Origin: Halopseudomonas nanhaiensis
GTDB lineage: Bacteria; Pseudomonadota; Gammaproteobacteria; Pseudomonadales; Pseudomonadaceae
Length of the DNA stretch: 64,000 nucleotides
Direction: 5' to 3'
Assembly (NCBI RefSeq): GCF_020025155.1
Contig: NZ_CP073751.1
Span: 2,170,001-2,234,000 of the forward strand
The stretch's first letter is position 1, and each line of letters begins with the position of its first letter. Position numbers and translations under genes: made by a program. The notes under the pieces were generated by a model. It was given only the letters and a program-made list of their open reading frames with translations, made no database searches and was not told the origin of the DNA. Positions 17,740 through 28,124 of the stretch are shown here, in pieces.

Positions 17740-18579
17740 CTACTGCCTGGCCAGCCTGAAGTTTTCCGGCATGCCCGGCTCGGTCGAGCGGTAGGGATTG
17801 ATATCCAGACCGCCACGCCGGACATACCGGGCATATACCGTCAGCTCGGCGTTCTTCCCCAACAGACTCTGCAGGTCACAGAAAATCCGCTCGACGCACT
17901 GTTCGTGAAAGTCAGAGTGCTGTCGGAACGAAACCAGGTAACGCAACAGGCTCGCGCCGTCGATACGCTGCCCCGCATAACGGATCGATACCGACGCCCA
18001 GTCAGGCTGTCCGGTGACCGGACAGTTGGACTTGAGCAGATGGCTGAACAGATGCTCGCGAGCGACCTCACCGGATGCCGCCAGCTGCAGCAGGCCGGGG
18101 TTGTACTCGTACTGATCGATCTTCACATCCAGATCGTCCAGGCAGGTTCCGGGCATCTGCCCCATACCCAACTGGTGCAACTGTCCCATGTTCATCAGGC
18201 GTACCATGACCGGCCCCTGAGCGGCGACAGACAGATCCGACTCCAGTGTGCGCAACACTTCGCGCCGGTCGCTGAACACGGTCTGGTTGAACGAGTTGAG
18301 GTACAGCTTGAAGGACTTGGATTCGACGATTCGGCCGCCGCGCAGCGGGAAGATGAACTCGGCTGCAGCGATCTCGGGCTTGCCGGACGGATTCAGCCAG
18401 GAGAGTTCATAGCAATTCCAGATGTCGGCTCCATGAAACGGCAGCTGGTCCGCGTCCAGGCCAAGCTCCTGCCACTTCGGCGCGCGCGCGATCGGAAACA
18501 GCAGCGACGGCGTGTACACGCTGACGTACGCGCTGGATTTTCCAAGAGGCGATTGCTCGGCCGGATGCTGTTGCGACAT
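17740..18579 (-). CDS. queF: NADPH-dependent 7-cyano-7-deazaguanine reductase QueF
   Basis: This 279-aa enzyme reduces preQ0 to preQ1 in queuosine biosynthesis. It is the long bimodular QueF type: residues 86-96 hold the ESKSFKLYLNS motif and Cys186 in SNCPVTGQPDW is the catalytic nucleophile. HSDFHEQCVERI near the C-terminus supplies the conserved His/Glu. It stands alone on the minus strand; other queuosine genes are not in the window. Confidence 0.96.
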   Translation of the reverse strand: MSQQHPAEQSPLGKSSAYVSVYTPSLLFPIARAPKWQELGLDADQLPFHGADIWNCYELSWLNPSGKPEIAAAEFIFPLRGGRIVESKSFKLYLNSFNQTVFSDRREVLRTLESDLSVAAQGPVMVRLMNMGQLHQLGMGQMPGTCLDDLDVKIDQYEYNPGLLQLAASGEVAREHLFSHLLKSNCPVTGQPDWASVSIRYAGQRIDGASLLRYLVSFRQHSDFHEQCVERIFCDLQSLLGKNAELTVYARYVRRGGLDINPYRSTEPGMPENFRLARQ

Positions 18580-18712
18580 GACGGGTCTCCCTTCGATCAG
18601 AGCGGCAGGATACCCGTCGGGCGACCTTCAGGCTAGTTATTGTCCGGCGGCTGAATCAGACTTCCCGACCCCTGCGGCGGATGGCCGCCTGAGCCGGGCC
18701 CGGCCCCCAGAC

Positions 18713-19489
18713 TTACTGACGCATGCCCGTGCCACGCACCAGCAGCCGATAGCTGTAGCCGTACAGCACCGCAATGAACACGGCCATCAGGATCAGCGCG
18801 GTAGCGATGGGGATGTCGGAAACGCCCAGTATGCCGTAGCGGAACGCGTTAACCATGTGCAGGATCGGATTGATCAGCGACACGCCCTGCCAGAACTCGG
18901 GGAGCATGTTGATCGAGTAGAACACACCGCCCAGGTAGGTCAGCGGCGTAAGCACGAAGGTCGGAACGATCGAGATATCATCGAAGGTGCGTGCATACAC
19001 CGCATTGATGAAGCCGCCCAGCGAGAACACCAGCGAGGTGAAGAACACCACGGCTATGGTCAGACCGATGTGCTGGACGTTCAGGCGGGTGAAGAACAGC
19101 GACATGAGGGTGACGATGAACCCCACGGCCAGGCCTCGGGCAACCCCTCCGAAGGTGTATCCGAGCAGGATGACATGGGGCGAGACAGGGGCAACCATCA
19201 ACTCCTCGATGGAACGCTGGAACTTGGTACTGAAGAAACTCGAGACCACGTTCGAGTAACTGTTGGTGATGACCGACATCATGATCAGGCCCGGCACGAT
19301 GTAATCGATGTACTCGTAACCGTCCATGGTGCCGATCCGACTGCCGATCAGATTGCCGAAGATGACGAAGTACAACGCCATGGTGATGCCCGGGGGGAGC
19401 AGCGTCTGCGGCCATATGCGCGTAAACCGGCGGATCTCCTTGTTCAGGATGGTGGTAAACGCGATCCAGCTGTTGCGCCAATAGGTCAT
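18713..19489 (-). CDS. ABC-2 type transporter permease, YadH-like
   Basis: This 258-aa integral membrane protein has about six TM helices, typical of ABC-2 export permeases (FNKEIRRFTRIWPQ-like start, then LMVAPVSPHVILLGY, and PLTYLGGVFYSINMLPEFWQ near the end). It overlaps its ATPase gene by ATGA and forms an exporter with it. E. coli YadGH is the closest well-known pair; its substrate is uncertain. Confidence 0.92.
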   Translation of the reverse strand: MTYWRNSWIAFTTILNKEIRRFTRIWPQTLLPPGITMALYFVIFGNLIGSRIGTMDGYEYIDYIVPGLIMMSVITNSYSNVVSSFFSTKFQRSIEELMVAPVSPHVILLGYTFGGVARGLAVGFIVTLMSLFFTRLNVQHIGLTIAVVFFTSLVFSLGGFINAVYARTFDDISIVPTFVLTPLTYLGGVFYSINMLPEFWQGVSLINPILHMVNAFRYGILGVSDIPIATALILMAVFIAVLYGYSYRLLVRGTGMRQ

Positions 19490-20421
19490 GCCTGCGCTCC
19501 CTTTTCTGCGTTGTCATCGACCAGCGCGAGGAACAGTTCTTCCAGGCGATTGCTCTTGTTGCGCAGGCTGAGCACCTCGATTCCGTGTCGTCCAAGCTCG
19601 ACGAACAGCTGGTTGAGCCCCTGCTCCTTCTCCACCTGCACTTCAAGGGTGTGCTCGTCGGCGAGCGCGCACGGGAAGCCGTCCAGCAGCGGCGCAGCCG
19701 TGAGTGTGTCACGGGTGTCGAGCAGGAAGGTTTCGACGTGCAGCTCCTTGAGCAACTTGCGCATGCTGGTGTTGTAGATGATGCGACCCTGATCGATGAT
19801 CGCGATGTGCCGACAGAGCTGTTCGGCTTCCTCCAGATAGTGCGTGGTCAGTACGATAGTGATGCCCTGCGCATTGATCTCCTGCAGAAACTGCCACATC
19901 GACCGGCGAATCTCGATGTCGACCCCTGCGGTGGGCTCATCCAGTATCAGCAGCTTGGGCTCATGAATCAGCGCGCGAGCAATCATCAGCCGGCGCTTCA
20001 TGCCGCCAGACAGCATGCGCGAGGGTACGTCCCGCTTGTCCCACAGGCCGAGGCGCTTCAGGTAATGCTCGGCACGTTCGCGCGCCTGGCGCAGCGGAAT
20101 CCCGTAGTAACCAGCCTGATTGACGAGGATGTCGAAGGTCTTCTCGAACTGACTGAAATTGAATTCCTGCGGCACCACGCCGATGCAGCGCTTGGCAGCC
20201 ATCAGATCGGAGTCAATGTCGTGTCCGAATACGCGCACCGTACCTGCCGTCTTGTTGACCAGCGAGGAAAGGATGCCGATGGTGGTCGACTTGCCGGCCC
20301 CGTTGGGCCCGAGCAATGCAAAGAAATCGCCCTGCTTCACTTCCAGATCGATCCCACGCAACGCGGTGAACCCGTTGCCGTAGGTCTTGGTCAGCCCCTG
20401 AATACTGATCGCCGCTGTCAT
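19486..20421 (-). CDS. ABC transporter ATP-binding protein, YadG-like
   Basis: This 311-aa ATPase has Walker A GPNGAGKST, the signature LSGGMKRR, Walker B LLILDEPTAGVD and the switch histidine in TTHYLEEAEQL. The C-terminal 75 residues form the extra domain common to ABC-2 ATPases. It is the first gene of the two-gene operon with the permease at 18713. Confidence 0.94.
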   Translation of the reverse strand: MTAAISIQGLTKTYGNGFTALRGIDLEVKQGDFFALLGPNGAGKSTTIGILSSLVNKTAGTVRVFGHDIDSDLMAAKRCIGVVPQEFNFSQFEKTFDILVNQAGYYGIPLRQARERAEHYLKRLGLWDKRDVPSRMLSGGMKRRLMIARALIHEPKLLILDEPTAGVDIEIRRSMWQFLQEINAQGITIVLTTHYLEEAEQLCRHIAIIDQGRIIYNTSMRKLLKELHVETFLLDTRDTLTAAPLLDGFPCALADEHTLEVQVEKEQGLNQLFVELGRHGIEVLSLRNKSNRLEELFLALVDDNAEKGAQA

Positions 20422-20622
20422 GCATCACTCACTTGCCGATGGTGACCCATCTCAATGGGGCCAACGGACCGGTTTTCAACCCCTTGGATGACAACCGATG
20501 CTCCGCTGCGGCGACCGGTCGCACTTACAAAATTGCTACAAATGTGACTCGCCGGTCCGTTGTTCCGCTTCATCCGAGCCCCTATTCTCGTGTTCACAAA
20601 AACAACGACACCGGAGAATGTC

Positions 20623-21939
20623 ATGGCCCAAACGCCAGATTCACCCCCGGGCGGGTTCGACGAGGACATCGCTCGCCGCATTACGCCAGCTTATCGCCGC
20701 TACGCTCTTATTCTGCTCGTCGCTGCCTACACCTCGAGTCACGTTGACCGCAATATCGTCGGGATCCTGATCGAGCCACTGAAGGCCGATCTGCTTCTGT
20801 CGGACACCCAGCTGGGCTTCCTGTCAGGCATCGCCTTTGCCCTCTTCTACGCCACCCTGGGTATCCCGATCGCGGTCATTGCCGACCGGTCCAACCGTCG
20901 CAACATCATCGCCTGGTCCATTGCCATCTGGAGTGCGATGACCGCGGTCTGCGGTCTGGCCCAGAACTTCTGGCAGCTTGCCATCGCACGTATCGGTGTC
21001 GGCATCGGGGAAGCCGGCTCCAGCCCACCGTCGCACTCCATGCTGTCGGACCTGTATCCGAAAGAGCAGCGCTCCAGCGCCATGTCGATCTACGCCCTGG
21101 GCGTGTATTTCGGGATCATGATCGGCTTTCTCGTCGGCGGCTTCGTGGCAGATGCTTGGGGTTGGCGGGCAGCGTTCTTCGTGGTTGGTCTGCCTGGCCT
21201 GCTGATCGCCCTGCTGGTGCGCTTCACCATGATCGAACCACCGCGCGGCTTCGCCGACGGGGTTCCACCGCCACCGCGCGGCAAGGTCGATATCAAGAAA
21301 GGTTTCGCCGTCCTCTGGCGCGTACGAACCACCCGCCACGTCGTCATAGGGGTGACCCTGACCGCGCTGGTCGGCTATGGCACCATCGTCTGGAACCCCG
21401 CGTTCCTGATCCGCAACCACGGCCTCACCGCCACTCAGGTCGGTCTGTTCCTCGGTCCGGTCATGGGCATCGTCGGGGGCCTGGGCGCCTGGATCGGCGG
21501 CATGCTGGCCGACAAGGCCGCTGCGCGGAACATGGCCTGGAATGCCTGGATCGTCGGCGTAGCCAAGTTTCTCGCCATTCCGTTCATCATTGCTTTCTAT
21601 CTGGTCGACAGCACCTTCTGGGCGCTGGTCTGCTACATGCCGGCCGTGTTCCTGGGCGCATTCTACCTCGGGCCCAGCTTCGCCATGATCCAGAGTCTTA
21701 CTCCGCTGCGTAGCCGCGCGCTCGCCTCGGCCATCATGCTGCTGGTATTGAACCTGTTCGGTCTGGGCTTCGGTCCGCAGCTGATCGGCATTGTCAGCGA
21801 CCTGATGCGCGATGCGGTGGGCATCGAAAGTCTGCGCTATGCATTGATCGGCGCCGCCTTCGTTAACGTATGGGCCTGCTTCCATTACTACATGGCCGGC
21901 AAGACCATCCGTTACGATCTGGATCACATCGAACACTGA
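20623..21939 (+). CDS. MFS transporter, Spinster-like
   Basis: This 438-aa, 12-TM carrier has DRNIVGILIEPLKADLLLSDTQLGFLSG in TM1 to TM2 and IADRSNRRNII as the MFS motif A. The pattern (Asp-Arg-Asn, then SDTQLG) marks the Spinster-like branch. SD GGAG lies 8 bases before ATG 20623; upstream in-frame starts lack support. The substrate cannot be read from sequence. A strong terminator separates it from fadE. Confidence 0.88.
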   Translation: MAQTPDSPPGGFDEDIARRITPAYRRYALILLVAAYTSSHVDRNIVGILIEPLKADLLLSDTQLGFLSGIAFALFYATLGIPIAVIADRSNRRNIIAWSIAIWSAMTAVCGLAQNFWQLAIARIGVGIGEAGSSPPSHSMLSDLYPKEQRSSAMSIYALGVYFGIMIGFLVGGFVADAWGWRAAFFVVGLPGLLIALLVRFTMIEPPRGFADGVPPPPRGKVDIKKGFAVLWRVRTTRHVVIGVTLTALVGYGTIVWNPAFLIRNHGLTATQVGLFLGPVMGIVGGLGAWIGGMLADKAAARNMAWNAWIVGVAKFLAIPFIIAFYLVDSTFWALVCYMPAVFLGAFYLGPSFAMIQSLTPLRSRALASAIMLLVLNLFGLGFGPQLIGIVSDLMRDAVGIESLRYALIGAAFVNVWACFHYYMAGKTIRYDLDHIEH

Positions 21940-21955
21940 TCGACACCGCAGTACC

Positions 21956-21983
21956 GCGGGCGCCTCTGGCGCCCGCTTTCTTT
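21956..21983 (+). terminator. Rho-independent terminator after the MFS gene
   Basis: GCGGGCGCC (21956-21964) pairs perfectly with GGCGCCCGC (21968-21976) around a TCT loop and is followed by TTTCTTTCC. Confidence 0.75.
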
Positions 21984-22055
21984 CCTGCCTCCTTCGATGC
22001 TTGCGACCAAAGCGACTATGCTGGTTACAAGCAAAAATGACGAAAGGAGCGCGCA

Positions 22056-24500
22056 ATGGTCACGCTGGTTTGGCTGATCGGTTTGTTTTTCTGTCTGGCA
22101 GGACTGGCCTACGTACGCAGCGGCTTGCTCAATGGCTGTCTGGTGGTAGGTCTCTATCTTCTGGCAATGACGCTGTTCAGCCCGACCCACTGGTTGATCA
22201 TGCTGCTGCTCTGGGCTGTGTTTCTTGGTCTGGCGATTCCGCTCAACATGGCGGACTGGCGTCGAGACAACATCAGCGCTCCTCTCTTCAAGTGGTTTCA
22301 GAAAGTGCTGCCTCCCCTGTCGGATACCGAAAAGGAAGCCATCGACGCGGGCACCGTGTGGTGGGACGGTGAGCTGTTCAGTGGGCGGCCGGACTGGACG
22401 CAGCTTCATGACTACCCGAAACCGCAGCTGACCGAGCAGGAGCAGGCCTTCATCGACGGTCCCGTCGAGCAGCTTTGCAGCATGACCAGTGAATGGGAGC
22501 TCACCACGCACCTGCAGGATCTGCCGGAGGACGTGTGGGATTTCGTGCGCAGTAACGGGTTCTTCGGTCTGATCATCCCCACCGAGTTCGGCGGCAAGGG
22601 GTTTTCCGCCTATGCGCATTCGCAGATCGTCATGAAGCTGGCAAGCCGCAGTGGTGATCTGGGTTCCACGGTCATGGTCCCCAACTCGCTGGGCCCGGCC
22701 GAACTGCTGCTGCAATACGGCACCGAGCAACAGAAAAATCATTACCTTCCGCGCCTTGCCGCCGGGCAGGAAGTGCCCTGCTTCGCCCTTACCTCGCCGG
22801 AGGCCGGTTCCGATGCAGGGGCCATGCCCGACCGTGGCATCGTCTGCCATGGACACTGGCAGGGCGAAGAGGTCCTCGGACTGCGCGTCACCTGGGAAAA
22901 ACGCTATATCACCCTCGGCCCGGTGGCCACACTGCTGGGGCTGGCATTCAAGGTATTCGATCCGGACAACCTGCTCGGCGATCAGGAAGAGCTCGGAATC
23001 TCCCTGGCGCTGATCCCCACGGACACCCCCGGCGTCGATATCGGTCGTCGGCACTTCCCGCTCAATGCGGCATTCATGAACGGGCCAAACTCCGGGAAGG
23101 ACGTCTTCATTCCCATGGACTACCTGATCGGCGGACAGGACATGATCGGCCAGGGCTGGGTCATGCTGATGAACTGTCTGTCCGTGGGCCGTTCGATCTC
23201 TCTGCCTGCCGGTAGCACCGGCGCCGCGAAGATGGCCAGCATGACGACAGGCGCCTACGCCCGCATCCGTCAGCAGTTCGGCCTGCCGATCGGCGAATTC
23301 GAAGGTGTGCAGGAGGCACTCGCGCGGATCGGTGGTAACACCTACATCATGGACGCCGCCCGGGCCATGACGGCGGGTGCGGTCGATCTGGGCGAGAAAC
23401 CGTCGGTACTGTCGGCGGTGGTCAAGTATCACCTCACCGAACGCATGCGCCAGTGCATCAACGATGCCATGGACATACACGGCGGCAAGGGCATCTGCAT
23501 GGGCCCGAAGAACTATCTGGGCCGTGCCTATCAGTCGGTGCCCATCTCCATCACCGTCGAAGGCGCCAACATTCTCACTCGCAACATGATGATCTTCGGC
23601 CAGGGCGCCATCCGCTGCCATCCGTATGTTCTGGACGAAATGCTGGCGACCCAGGACGAGGATCGTGAGCGCGGACTGCGCCGCTTCGACAGGCTGCTGT
23701 TCGAGCACGTTGGCTTCGCTACCAGCAACGCTGCAGCGAGTCTATTGCTGGGATTGACCGGGGGCGCCCTGGCCAGCGTGCCGGAGCATGTGGAAACCCG
23801 TTTTTTCTACCGCCACATATCGCGGTTGTCCGCGTGCTTCGCAACCCTCGCCGATACCACGATGCTAGTGCTGGGCGGCGAACTCAAACGCCGTGAGCGT
23901 CTCTCTGCGCGCCTCGGCGACATGCTCAGCAATTTGTACCTGGCCAGCGCGGCACTCAAGCGCTTTGAAGACCAGGGCCGTCCCGACGAGGATCTGCCGT
24001 TTCTGGAATGGAGCGTTCGCGATGCACTGGCCCGCTGCGAGGAGGCGATGGACGACATTCTGCGCAATTTCCCGCTGCGCTGGGCCGGGGTGCTGCTGCG
24101 GATTCTGGTCATGCCGCTGGGCCGGCAGGTGACGCCGCCGTCCGACCGCATCGGCGCGGAAGTGGCCCGCCGGCTGATGACGCCTGGCGCGGCGCGTGAC
24201 CGCCTGATCGCAGGCTGCTTCCGCAGCAACGACCCGAACGATGTTACCGGTCTGCTCAATCACGCATTGGAAAAGGTCATCCAGGCTGACGCAGTCGAGA
24301 AGCGCATGGCCCGCTCTATCAAGGAAGGCAATCTCGCTTACGACAATGACGCAGACATGCTGGCCGTGGCGATTGCCGCGGACATCATCACCAAGGAAGA
24401 TGCCGATGTGATCCGGCAGGCGCACAGTGCGCGCCGTGCCGTTATCGAAGTCGACGACTTCTCCAAGGAGGAGATGACGCCGTCGACCGGGGAACGCTGA
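22056..24500 (+). CDS. fadE: Acyl-CoA dehydrogenase FadE
   Basis: This 814-aa membrane-associated flavoenzyme, the same length as E. coli FadE, catalyses the first oxidation step of fatty-acid beta-oxidation. The N-terminus has two or three hydrophobic stretches (residues 4-62), then the FAD domain with GLIIPTEFGGKGFSA and FALTSPEAGSDAGAMPD, and the probable catalytic glutamate in ITVEGANILTR. A long C-terminal domain (about 250 residues) is specific to FadE. SD GAAAGGAG lies before ATG. Its TGA abuts the stop of the convergent antiporter gene. Confidence 0.96.
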   Translation: MVTLVWLIGLFFCLAGLAYVRSGLLNGCLVVGLYLLAMTLFSPTHWLIMLLLWAVFLGLAIPLNMADWRRDNISAPLFKWFQKVLPPLSDTEKEAIDAGTVWWDGELFSGRPDWTQLHDYPKPQLTEQEQAFIDGPVEQLCSMTSEWELTTHLQDLPEDVWDFVRSNGFFGLIIPTEFGGKGFSAYAHSQIVMKLASRSGDLGSTVMVPNSLGPAELLLQYGTEQQKNHYLPRLAAGQEVPCFALTSPEAGSDAGAMPDRGIVCHGHWQGEEVLGLRVTWEKRYITLGPVATLLGLAFKVFDPDNLLGDQEELGISLALIPTDTPGVDIGRRHFPLNAAFMNGPNSGKDVFIPMDYLIGGQDMIGQGWVMLMNCLSVGRSISLPAGSTGAAKMASMTTGAYARIRQQFGLPIGEFEGVQEALARIGGNTYIMDAARAMTAGAVDLGEKPSVLSAVVKYHLTERMRQCINDAMDIHGGKGICMGPKNYLGRAYQSVPISITVEGANILTRNMMIFGQGAIRCHPYVLDEMLATQDEDRERGLRRFDRLLFEHVGFATSNAAASLLLGLTGGALASVPEHVETRFFYRHISRLSACFATLADTTMLVLGGELKRRERLSARLGDMLSNLYLASAALKRFEDQGRPDEDLPFLEWSVRDALARCEEAMDDILRNFPLRWAGVLLRILVMPLGRQVTPPSDRIGAEVARRLMTPGAARDRLIAGCFRSNDPNDVTGLLNHALEKVIQADAVEKRMARSIKEGNLAYDNDADMLAVAIAADIITKEDADVIRQAHSARRAVIEVDDFSKEEMTPSTGER

Positions 24501-25820
24501 TCAGAGGACCATCACTGCCAGCCAGCCGAACGCGAGCAGCGGGAGGTTGTAATGCAGAAAGGTCGGCACAACCGTATCCCAGATATGGTTGTGCTGACCG
24601 TCAGCATTGAGGCCTGCAGTTGGCCCGAGCGTCGAATCCGACGCCGGTGAGCCGGCATCACCCAGCGCAGCGGCAGTGCCCACCAGAGCAACTATAGCCA
24701 GAGGGCTGAAGCCAAGCTGCATGGCCAGCGGGACGTAGATGGCTGCGATGATCGGAATGGTCGAAAAAGACGACCCGATGCCCATGGTGATCAACAGTCC
24801 GACCAACAGCATCAGCAACGCTGCCAGCGCCTTGTTGCCACCAATCAGCTCGGCCGAACCATCCACCAGTGTCTGAATCGAGCCGGTCGCCCGCATCACT
24901 TCGGCGAACCCCGCAGCGGTGATCATGATGAAGCCGATCATCGCCATCATCTTCATCCCCTCGGTGAACACGTCATCCGCCTCTTTCCAGCGCACCACGC
25001 CAGATACAGAAAAGATCACGAAGCCTGCCAATGCACCGATAATCATTGAGTCGAGCCACAGCTGCAGGACGAACGCGGTGACGATGGCCACCAGCGCAAC
25101 CAGCAATGCCCGCGGCCGAGAAGCATTGTGTACCGTGTCCGCCTGACCGACGCTGGCCGTGTCGTAGTGGCGCGGGTTGCGATAGGTGAAGAAGATCGCC
25201 ACCAGCAGTCCCAGCAGCATGCCCAGCGCAGGCAGCCCCATGGCCGTCATCACGTTTACATCTGCGACATCCGCTCCACTCTCGGTCACGTTGGCCAGCA
25301 GAATGTCGTTCAGAAAAATGCCGCCAAAGCCTACCGGGAGGAACATGTAGGGCGTGATCAGGCCGAACGTCAGCACGCAGGCCACCAGACGACGGTCGAG
25401 ATTCAGACGCCCCATCACATAGAGCAGCGGTGGTACCAGCAGCGGGATGAACGCGATGTGGATCGGCAGGATGTTCTGCGACGATACGGCGACCCCGCCC
25501 AGCACCAGAATCAGCAACCCCTTGAGCATCCCGTGACCGTCCTGCGCTCGGCTGTTGACCAGCCCAAGCGCCTTGTCAGCCACAACGTGGGCCAGCCCTG
25601 ACTTGGCAATGGCCACCGCAAATGCACCGAGCAAGGCATAGCTCAGGGCCACATTGGCGCCCTTGCCCAGGCCATCCTGAAACGCTTCCAGAGTCGCCTC
25701 CAGTCCCAGCCCGCCCAACAACCCGCCGGTAACCGCGCCAATGATCAGCGCAACGACCACGTGCACCCGACACAAACTCAGAACCAACATCACCGCGACG
25801 GCGGCAACCACGGCATTCAT
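24501..25820 (-). CDS. Na+/H+ antiporter family (YuiF-like) transporter
   Basis: This 439-aa protein has about 11-12 hydrophobic helices. Motifs [41 protein letters not shown] and [20 protein letters not shown] match the NhaC/YuiF branch of ion-transporter proteins. Some members are proposed to carry amino acids such as histidine, so the substrate is open. The stop codon directly abuts fadE. Confidence 0.85.
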   Translation of the reverse strand: MNAVVAAVAVMLVLSLCRVHVVVALIIGAVTGGLLGGLGLEATLEAFQDGLGKGANVALSYALLGAFAVAIAKSGLAHVVADKALGLVNSRAQDGHGMLKGLLILVLGGVAVSSQNILPIHIAFIPLLVPPLLYVMGRLNLDRRLVACVLTFGLITPYMFLPVGFGGIFLNDILLANVTESGADVADVNVMTAMGLPALGMLLGLLVAIFFTYRNPRHYDTASVGQADTVHNASRPRALLVALVAIVTAFVLQLWLDSMIIGALAGFVIFSVSGVVRWKEADDVFTEGMKMMAMIGFIMITAAGFAEVMRATGSIQTLVDGSAELIGGNKALAALLMLLVGLLITMGIGSSFSTIPIIAAIYVPLAMQLGFSPLAIVALVGTAAALGDAGSPASDSTLGPTAGLNADGQHNHIWDTVVPTFLHYNLPLLAFGWLAVMVL

Positions 25821-26000
25821 CGATCTCGATCCTCGAATTGGGGCCAGTCGGCCGAAGGGCGCGTACTCTGAAGCAAGCCTGCGCGGCTGTCAAAAAGCAC
25901 CATCCGGGTCGCTGGCTGCCTTTGATAGGTTTGATCGGCTTTTTCGGCTGTTAACCGCCCCCAGGGGCGATTAGCATCGACCCAAAAGAGGAGGAACAGC

Positions 26001-26597
26001 ATGCTCAAGATCGCCATTGTGGCAGGCAGCAACCGTAGCAATAGCCAGACAGCCAAGGTCGCACGATTCATCAGGCAGACGCTGCATCAGCGTTTTGCGC
26101 TTCCGCTGGACGACATTGCCGTGATTGACCTGGGCAGCTATCCACTGCCGCTGTGGCCGGCGGACGACGTAGGCCCGTGGGGGATGTTCGAAAAACAGCT
26201 GACCCGCGCTGACGCGTTGGTGATCCTCTCGCCCGAGTATCACGGCATGGCCAGCCCCGCCATCAAGAATTTTTTCCTGTATGCGAGCAAGACACAGTTG
26301 GCCCACAAGCCTGCGATGCTCACGGGCGTTTCGGCCGGCGTCGGTGGTGCCTATCCGATCAGCGAACTGCGCGCCTCGAGCTACAAGAACTGCCGGCTCT
26401 GCTATATACCGGAGCATCTGATCGTCAGGGGTGTGGAGCAGGTAATGAACATGCCTGAGCCGGTCTCCGAGGATGATCGTCGGGTGCGCGCGCGCCTCGA
26501 ATACAACCTCGACGTGCTGCTGCGCTATGCCGAAGCGCTCAAGCCTGTCCGTGCGCAGATCGACATGAGTGACCCGGCGTTCGCCAACGGCATGTGA
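26001..26597 (+). CDS. NADPH-dependent FMN reductase family protein
   Basis: This 198-aa flavoprotein starts with IAIVAGSNRSNSQTAKVARFI, the FMN-phosphate loop of the NADPH-dependent FMN reductase family. LVILSPEYHGMASPAIKNFFLY is the second flavin-binding segment. SD GAGGAGG precedes the ATG. Members reduce quinones, azo dyes, chromate or FMN; the actual substrate is unknown. Confidence 0.9.
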   Translation: MLKIAIVAGSNRSNSQTAKVARFIRQTLHQRFALPLDDIAVIDLGSYPLPLWPADDVGPWGMFEKQLTRADALVILSPEYHGMASPAIKNFFLYASKTQLAHKPAMLTGVSAGVGGAYPISELRASSYKNCRLCYIPEHLIVRGVEQVMNMPEPVSEDDRRVRARLEYNLDVLLRYAEALKPVRAQIDMSDPAFANGM

Positions 26598-26836
26598 CAT
26601 GCGACTAATGTCTAACAGACCGGGGCGCCGGACTGCGGAACCCGCCGCCCCAGTGCGCGAATGCTCAAGACCGGCCTTTTCACGGCCAAGGAAGGCGATG
26701 GCGAAGATGACAGCGCGATGACGCAAGCATGACCGTTCGACCAATGTATTAGGGCCCGCCCGGCCCTTGCATGCTTTATTGAACTCCGCGATCCGGCTCG
26801 GCTCCGGCCCGCACATGATCACACAGGAGAACAATA

Positions 26837-28069
26837 ATGAAGCATGTGAAACCCCACGCCCTCGCCGCCGCTGTGGCCCTTAGCCTTGCCGTTCCGAGTA
26901 CGCCGGTTATCGCCATGAGCCTTACCGACGATGCGACTGCCACGCTGCAGCTGCGTAATCTGTACTTCAATCGAGACCTTCGGGATGCCGGCGCCCAGTC
27001 CAAGGCAGAAGAATGGGCTCAGGGCTTCATCTTCCGTGGCAAGACCGGATACACCCACGGGGATCAAGGGCTGGGGCTGGACGTGCACGCAGCCCTGGGG
27101 GTCAAGCTGGATTCGGCCGACGACCGGGCCGGCACACTGCTGCTGCCCAACAGCTTCGGCGACGAAGGTCCCGATCATTACAGCCATATCCTGTTCACCG
27201 GCAAAGCCAAGCTCTCGGAGAGCGAACTCAAGGTAGGCGGAATCATCCCTACCGTACCGGTTGCCCAGGCCAGCGACATCCGTCTCCTGCCGCAGACCTA
27301 CAAGGGCGCGGCGCTGGGTGTCGGTGAAATTCCGGGGCTGGACATCCAGGCCGGTCAACTGCGTCAGGTCAATTACCTCAACAGCAGCAACCTGGAAGAC
27401 ATCGGCGCGACCGTTGGCGGGTCGTCGGACCGTTTCAATTATCTCGGCGGCACTTACAAGGTCGCACCGATCAACTCGACGCTGGGTCTCTGGCGCGCCG
27501 AGCTTGAAGACGTTTACGCCCAGAATCTGATCAACCTGATCGTGGCTCAGCCTGTCGGGGACTGGACGCTGGGGGCCAACTTCGCTTACTTCGACACCAG
27601 CGATGAGGGCAACCAACCGCTGACCATCGACCACAAGATGAAGTCGCTGATGTTGTCGGCCGGTACCGGAGCGCATACGTTCCGGCTGGGTTATCAGCAC
27701 AGCGACGGGGATACCTCGTTCCCCTACTTGAGCCAGAACAATCCCTATCTCGCCAACTATGTGCAGATTCTCGACTTTGCACGCCCCGACGAGCGCTCAT
27801 GGCAGGCCCGCTACGATGTCGATTTTGCCGGCCTGGGCCTGCCAGGGCTCAAGGGTCTGGTTCGCTACGTCAAGGGCACGGATATCGATCTCGCCACGAC
27901 CGACGATGGCAGCGAATGGGAACGGGATATCGACTTTACCTACACCATCCAGTCCGGTCCGCTGAAGAATGTGGCTTTGCAATGGCGTAACGCGATGGTG
28001 CGCTCCGATGCGATCCGCGACATCAACGAGAACCGCCTGATCCTCAACTACACCATCACGCTACGCTAG
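26837..28069 (+). CDS. OprD-family outer-membrane porin
   Basis: This 410-aa protein has a signal peptide (MKHVKPHALAAAVALSLAVP onward), then LQLRNLYFNRDLRD and the family phrases EEWAQGFIFRGKTGYT, GLGLDVHAALGVKLD and FTGKAKLSESELKVG. Alternating beta-strands run to the end, LILNYTITLR. OprD-family porins are 18-strand barrels that admit amino acids, peptides or aromatic acids. SD AGGAG precedes ATG. The protein is about 30 residues shorter than PAO1 OprD. A bidirectional terminator follows. Confidence 0.92.
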   Translation: MKHVKPHALAAAVALSLAVPSTPVIAMSLTDDATATLQLRNLYFNRDLRDAGAQSKAEEWAQGFIFRGKTGYTHGDQGLGLDVHAALGVKLDSADDRAGTLLLPNSFGDEGPDHYSHILFTGKAKLSESELKVGGIIPTVPVAQASDIRLLPQTYKGAALGVGEIPGLDIQAGQLRQVNYLNSSNLEDIGATVGGSSDRFNYLGGTYKVAPINSTLGLWRAELEDVYAQNLINLIVAQPVGDWTLGANFAYFDTSDEGNQPLTIDHKMKSLMLSAGTGAHTFRLGYQHSDGDTSFPYLSQNNPYLANYVQILDFARPDERSWQARYDVDFAGLGLPGLKGLVRYVKGTDIDLATTDDGSEWERDIDFTYTIQSGPLKNVALQWRNAMVRSDAIRDINENRLILNYTITLR

Positions 28070-28080
28070 GTCTGGCAGCC

Positions 28081-28110
28081 AAAAAAAGCCCGGACATGTC
28101 CGGGCTTTTT
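28081..28110. terminator. Bidirectional rho-independent terminator between oprD-like and amt
   Basis: A palindrome, GCCCGGACA paired with TGTCCGGGC, is flanked by an A-run on the left and a T-run on the right, so it can stop both convergent genes. Confidence 0.9.
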
Positions 28111-28124
28111 CGTTATGCAGCAGA

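Noticed and set aside
21924..23708. 594-residue open frame opposite the MFS gene end and fadE
   Set aside because: Composition is unlike a real protein and the coding strand is clearly fadE by motifs and length.
26598..26836. Sigma-54 promoter ahead of the OprD-family gene (TTGCATG at about 26764)
   Set aside because: The required GG dinucleotide is missing at the -24 position.
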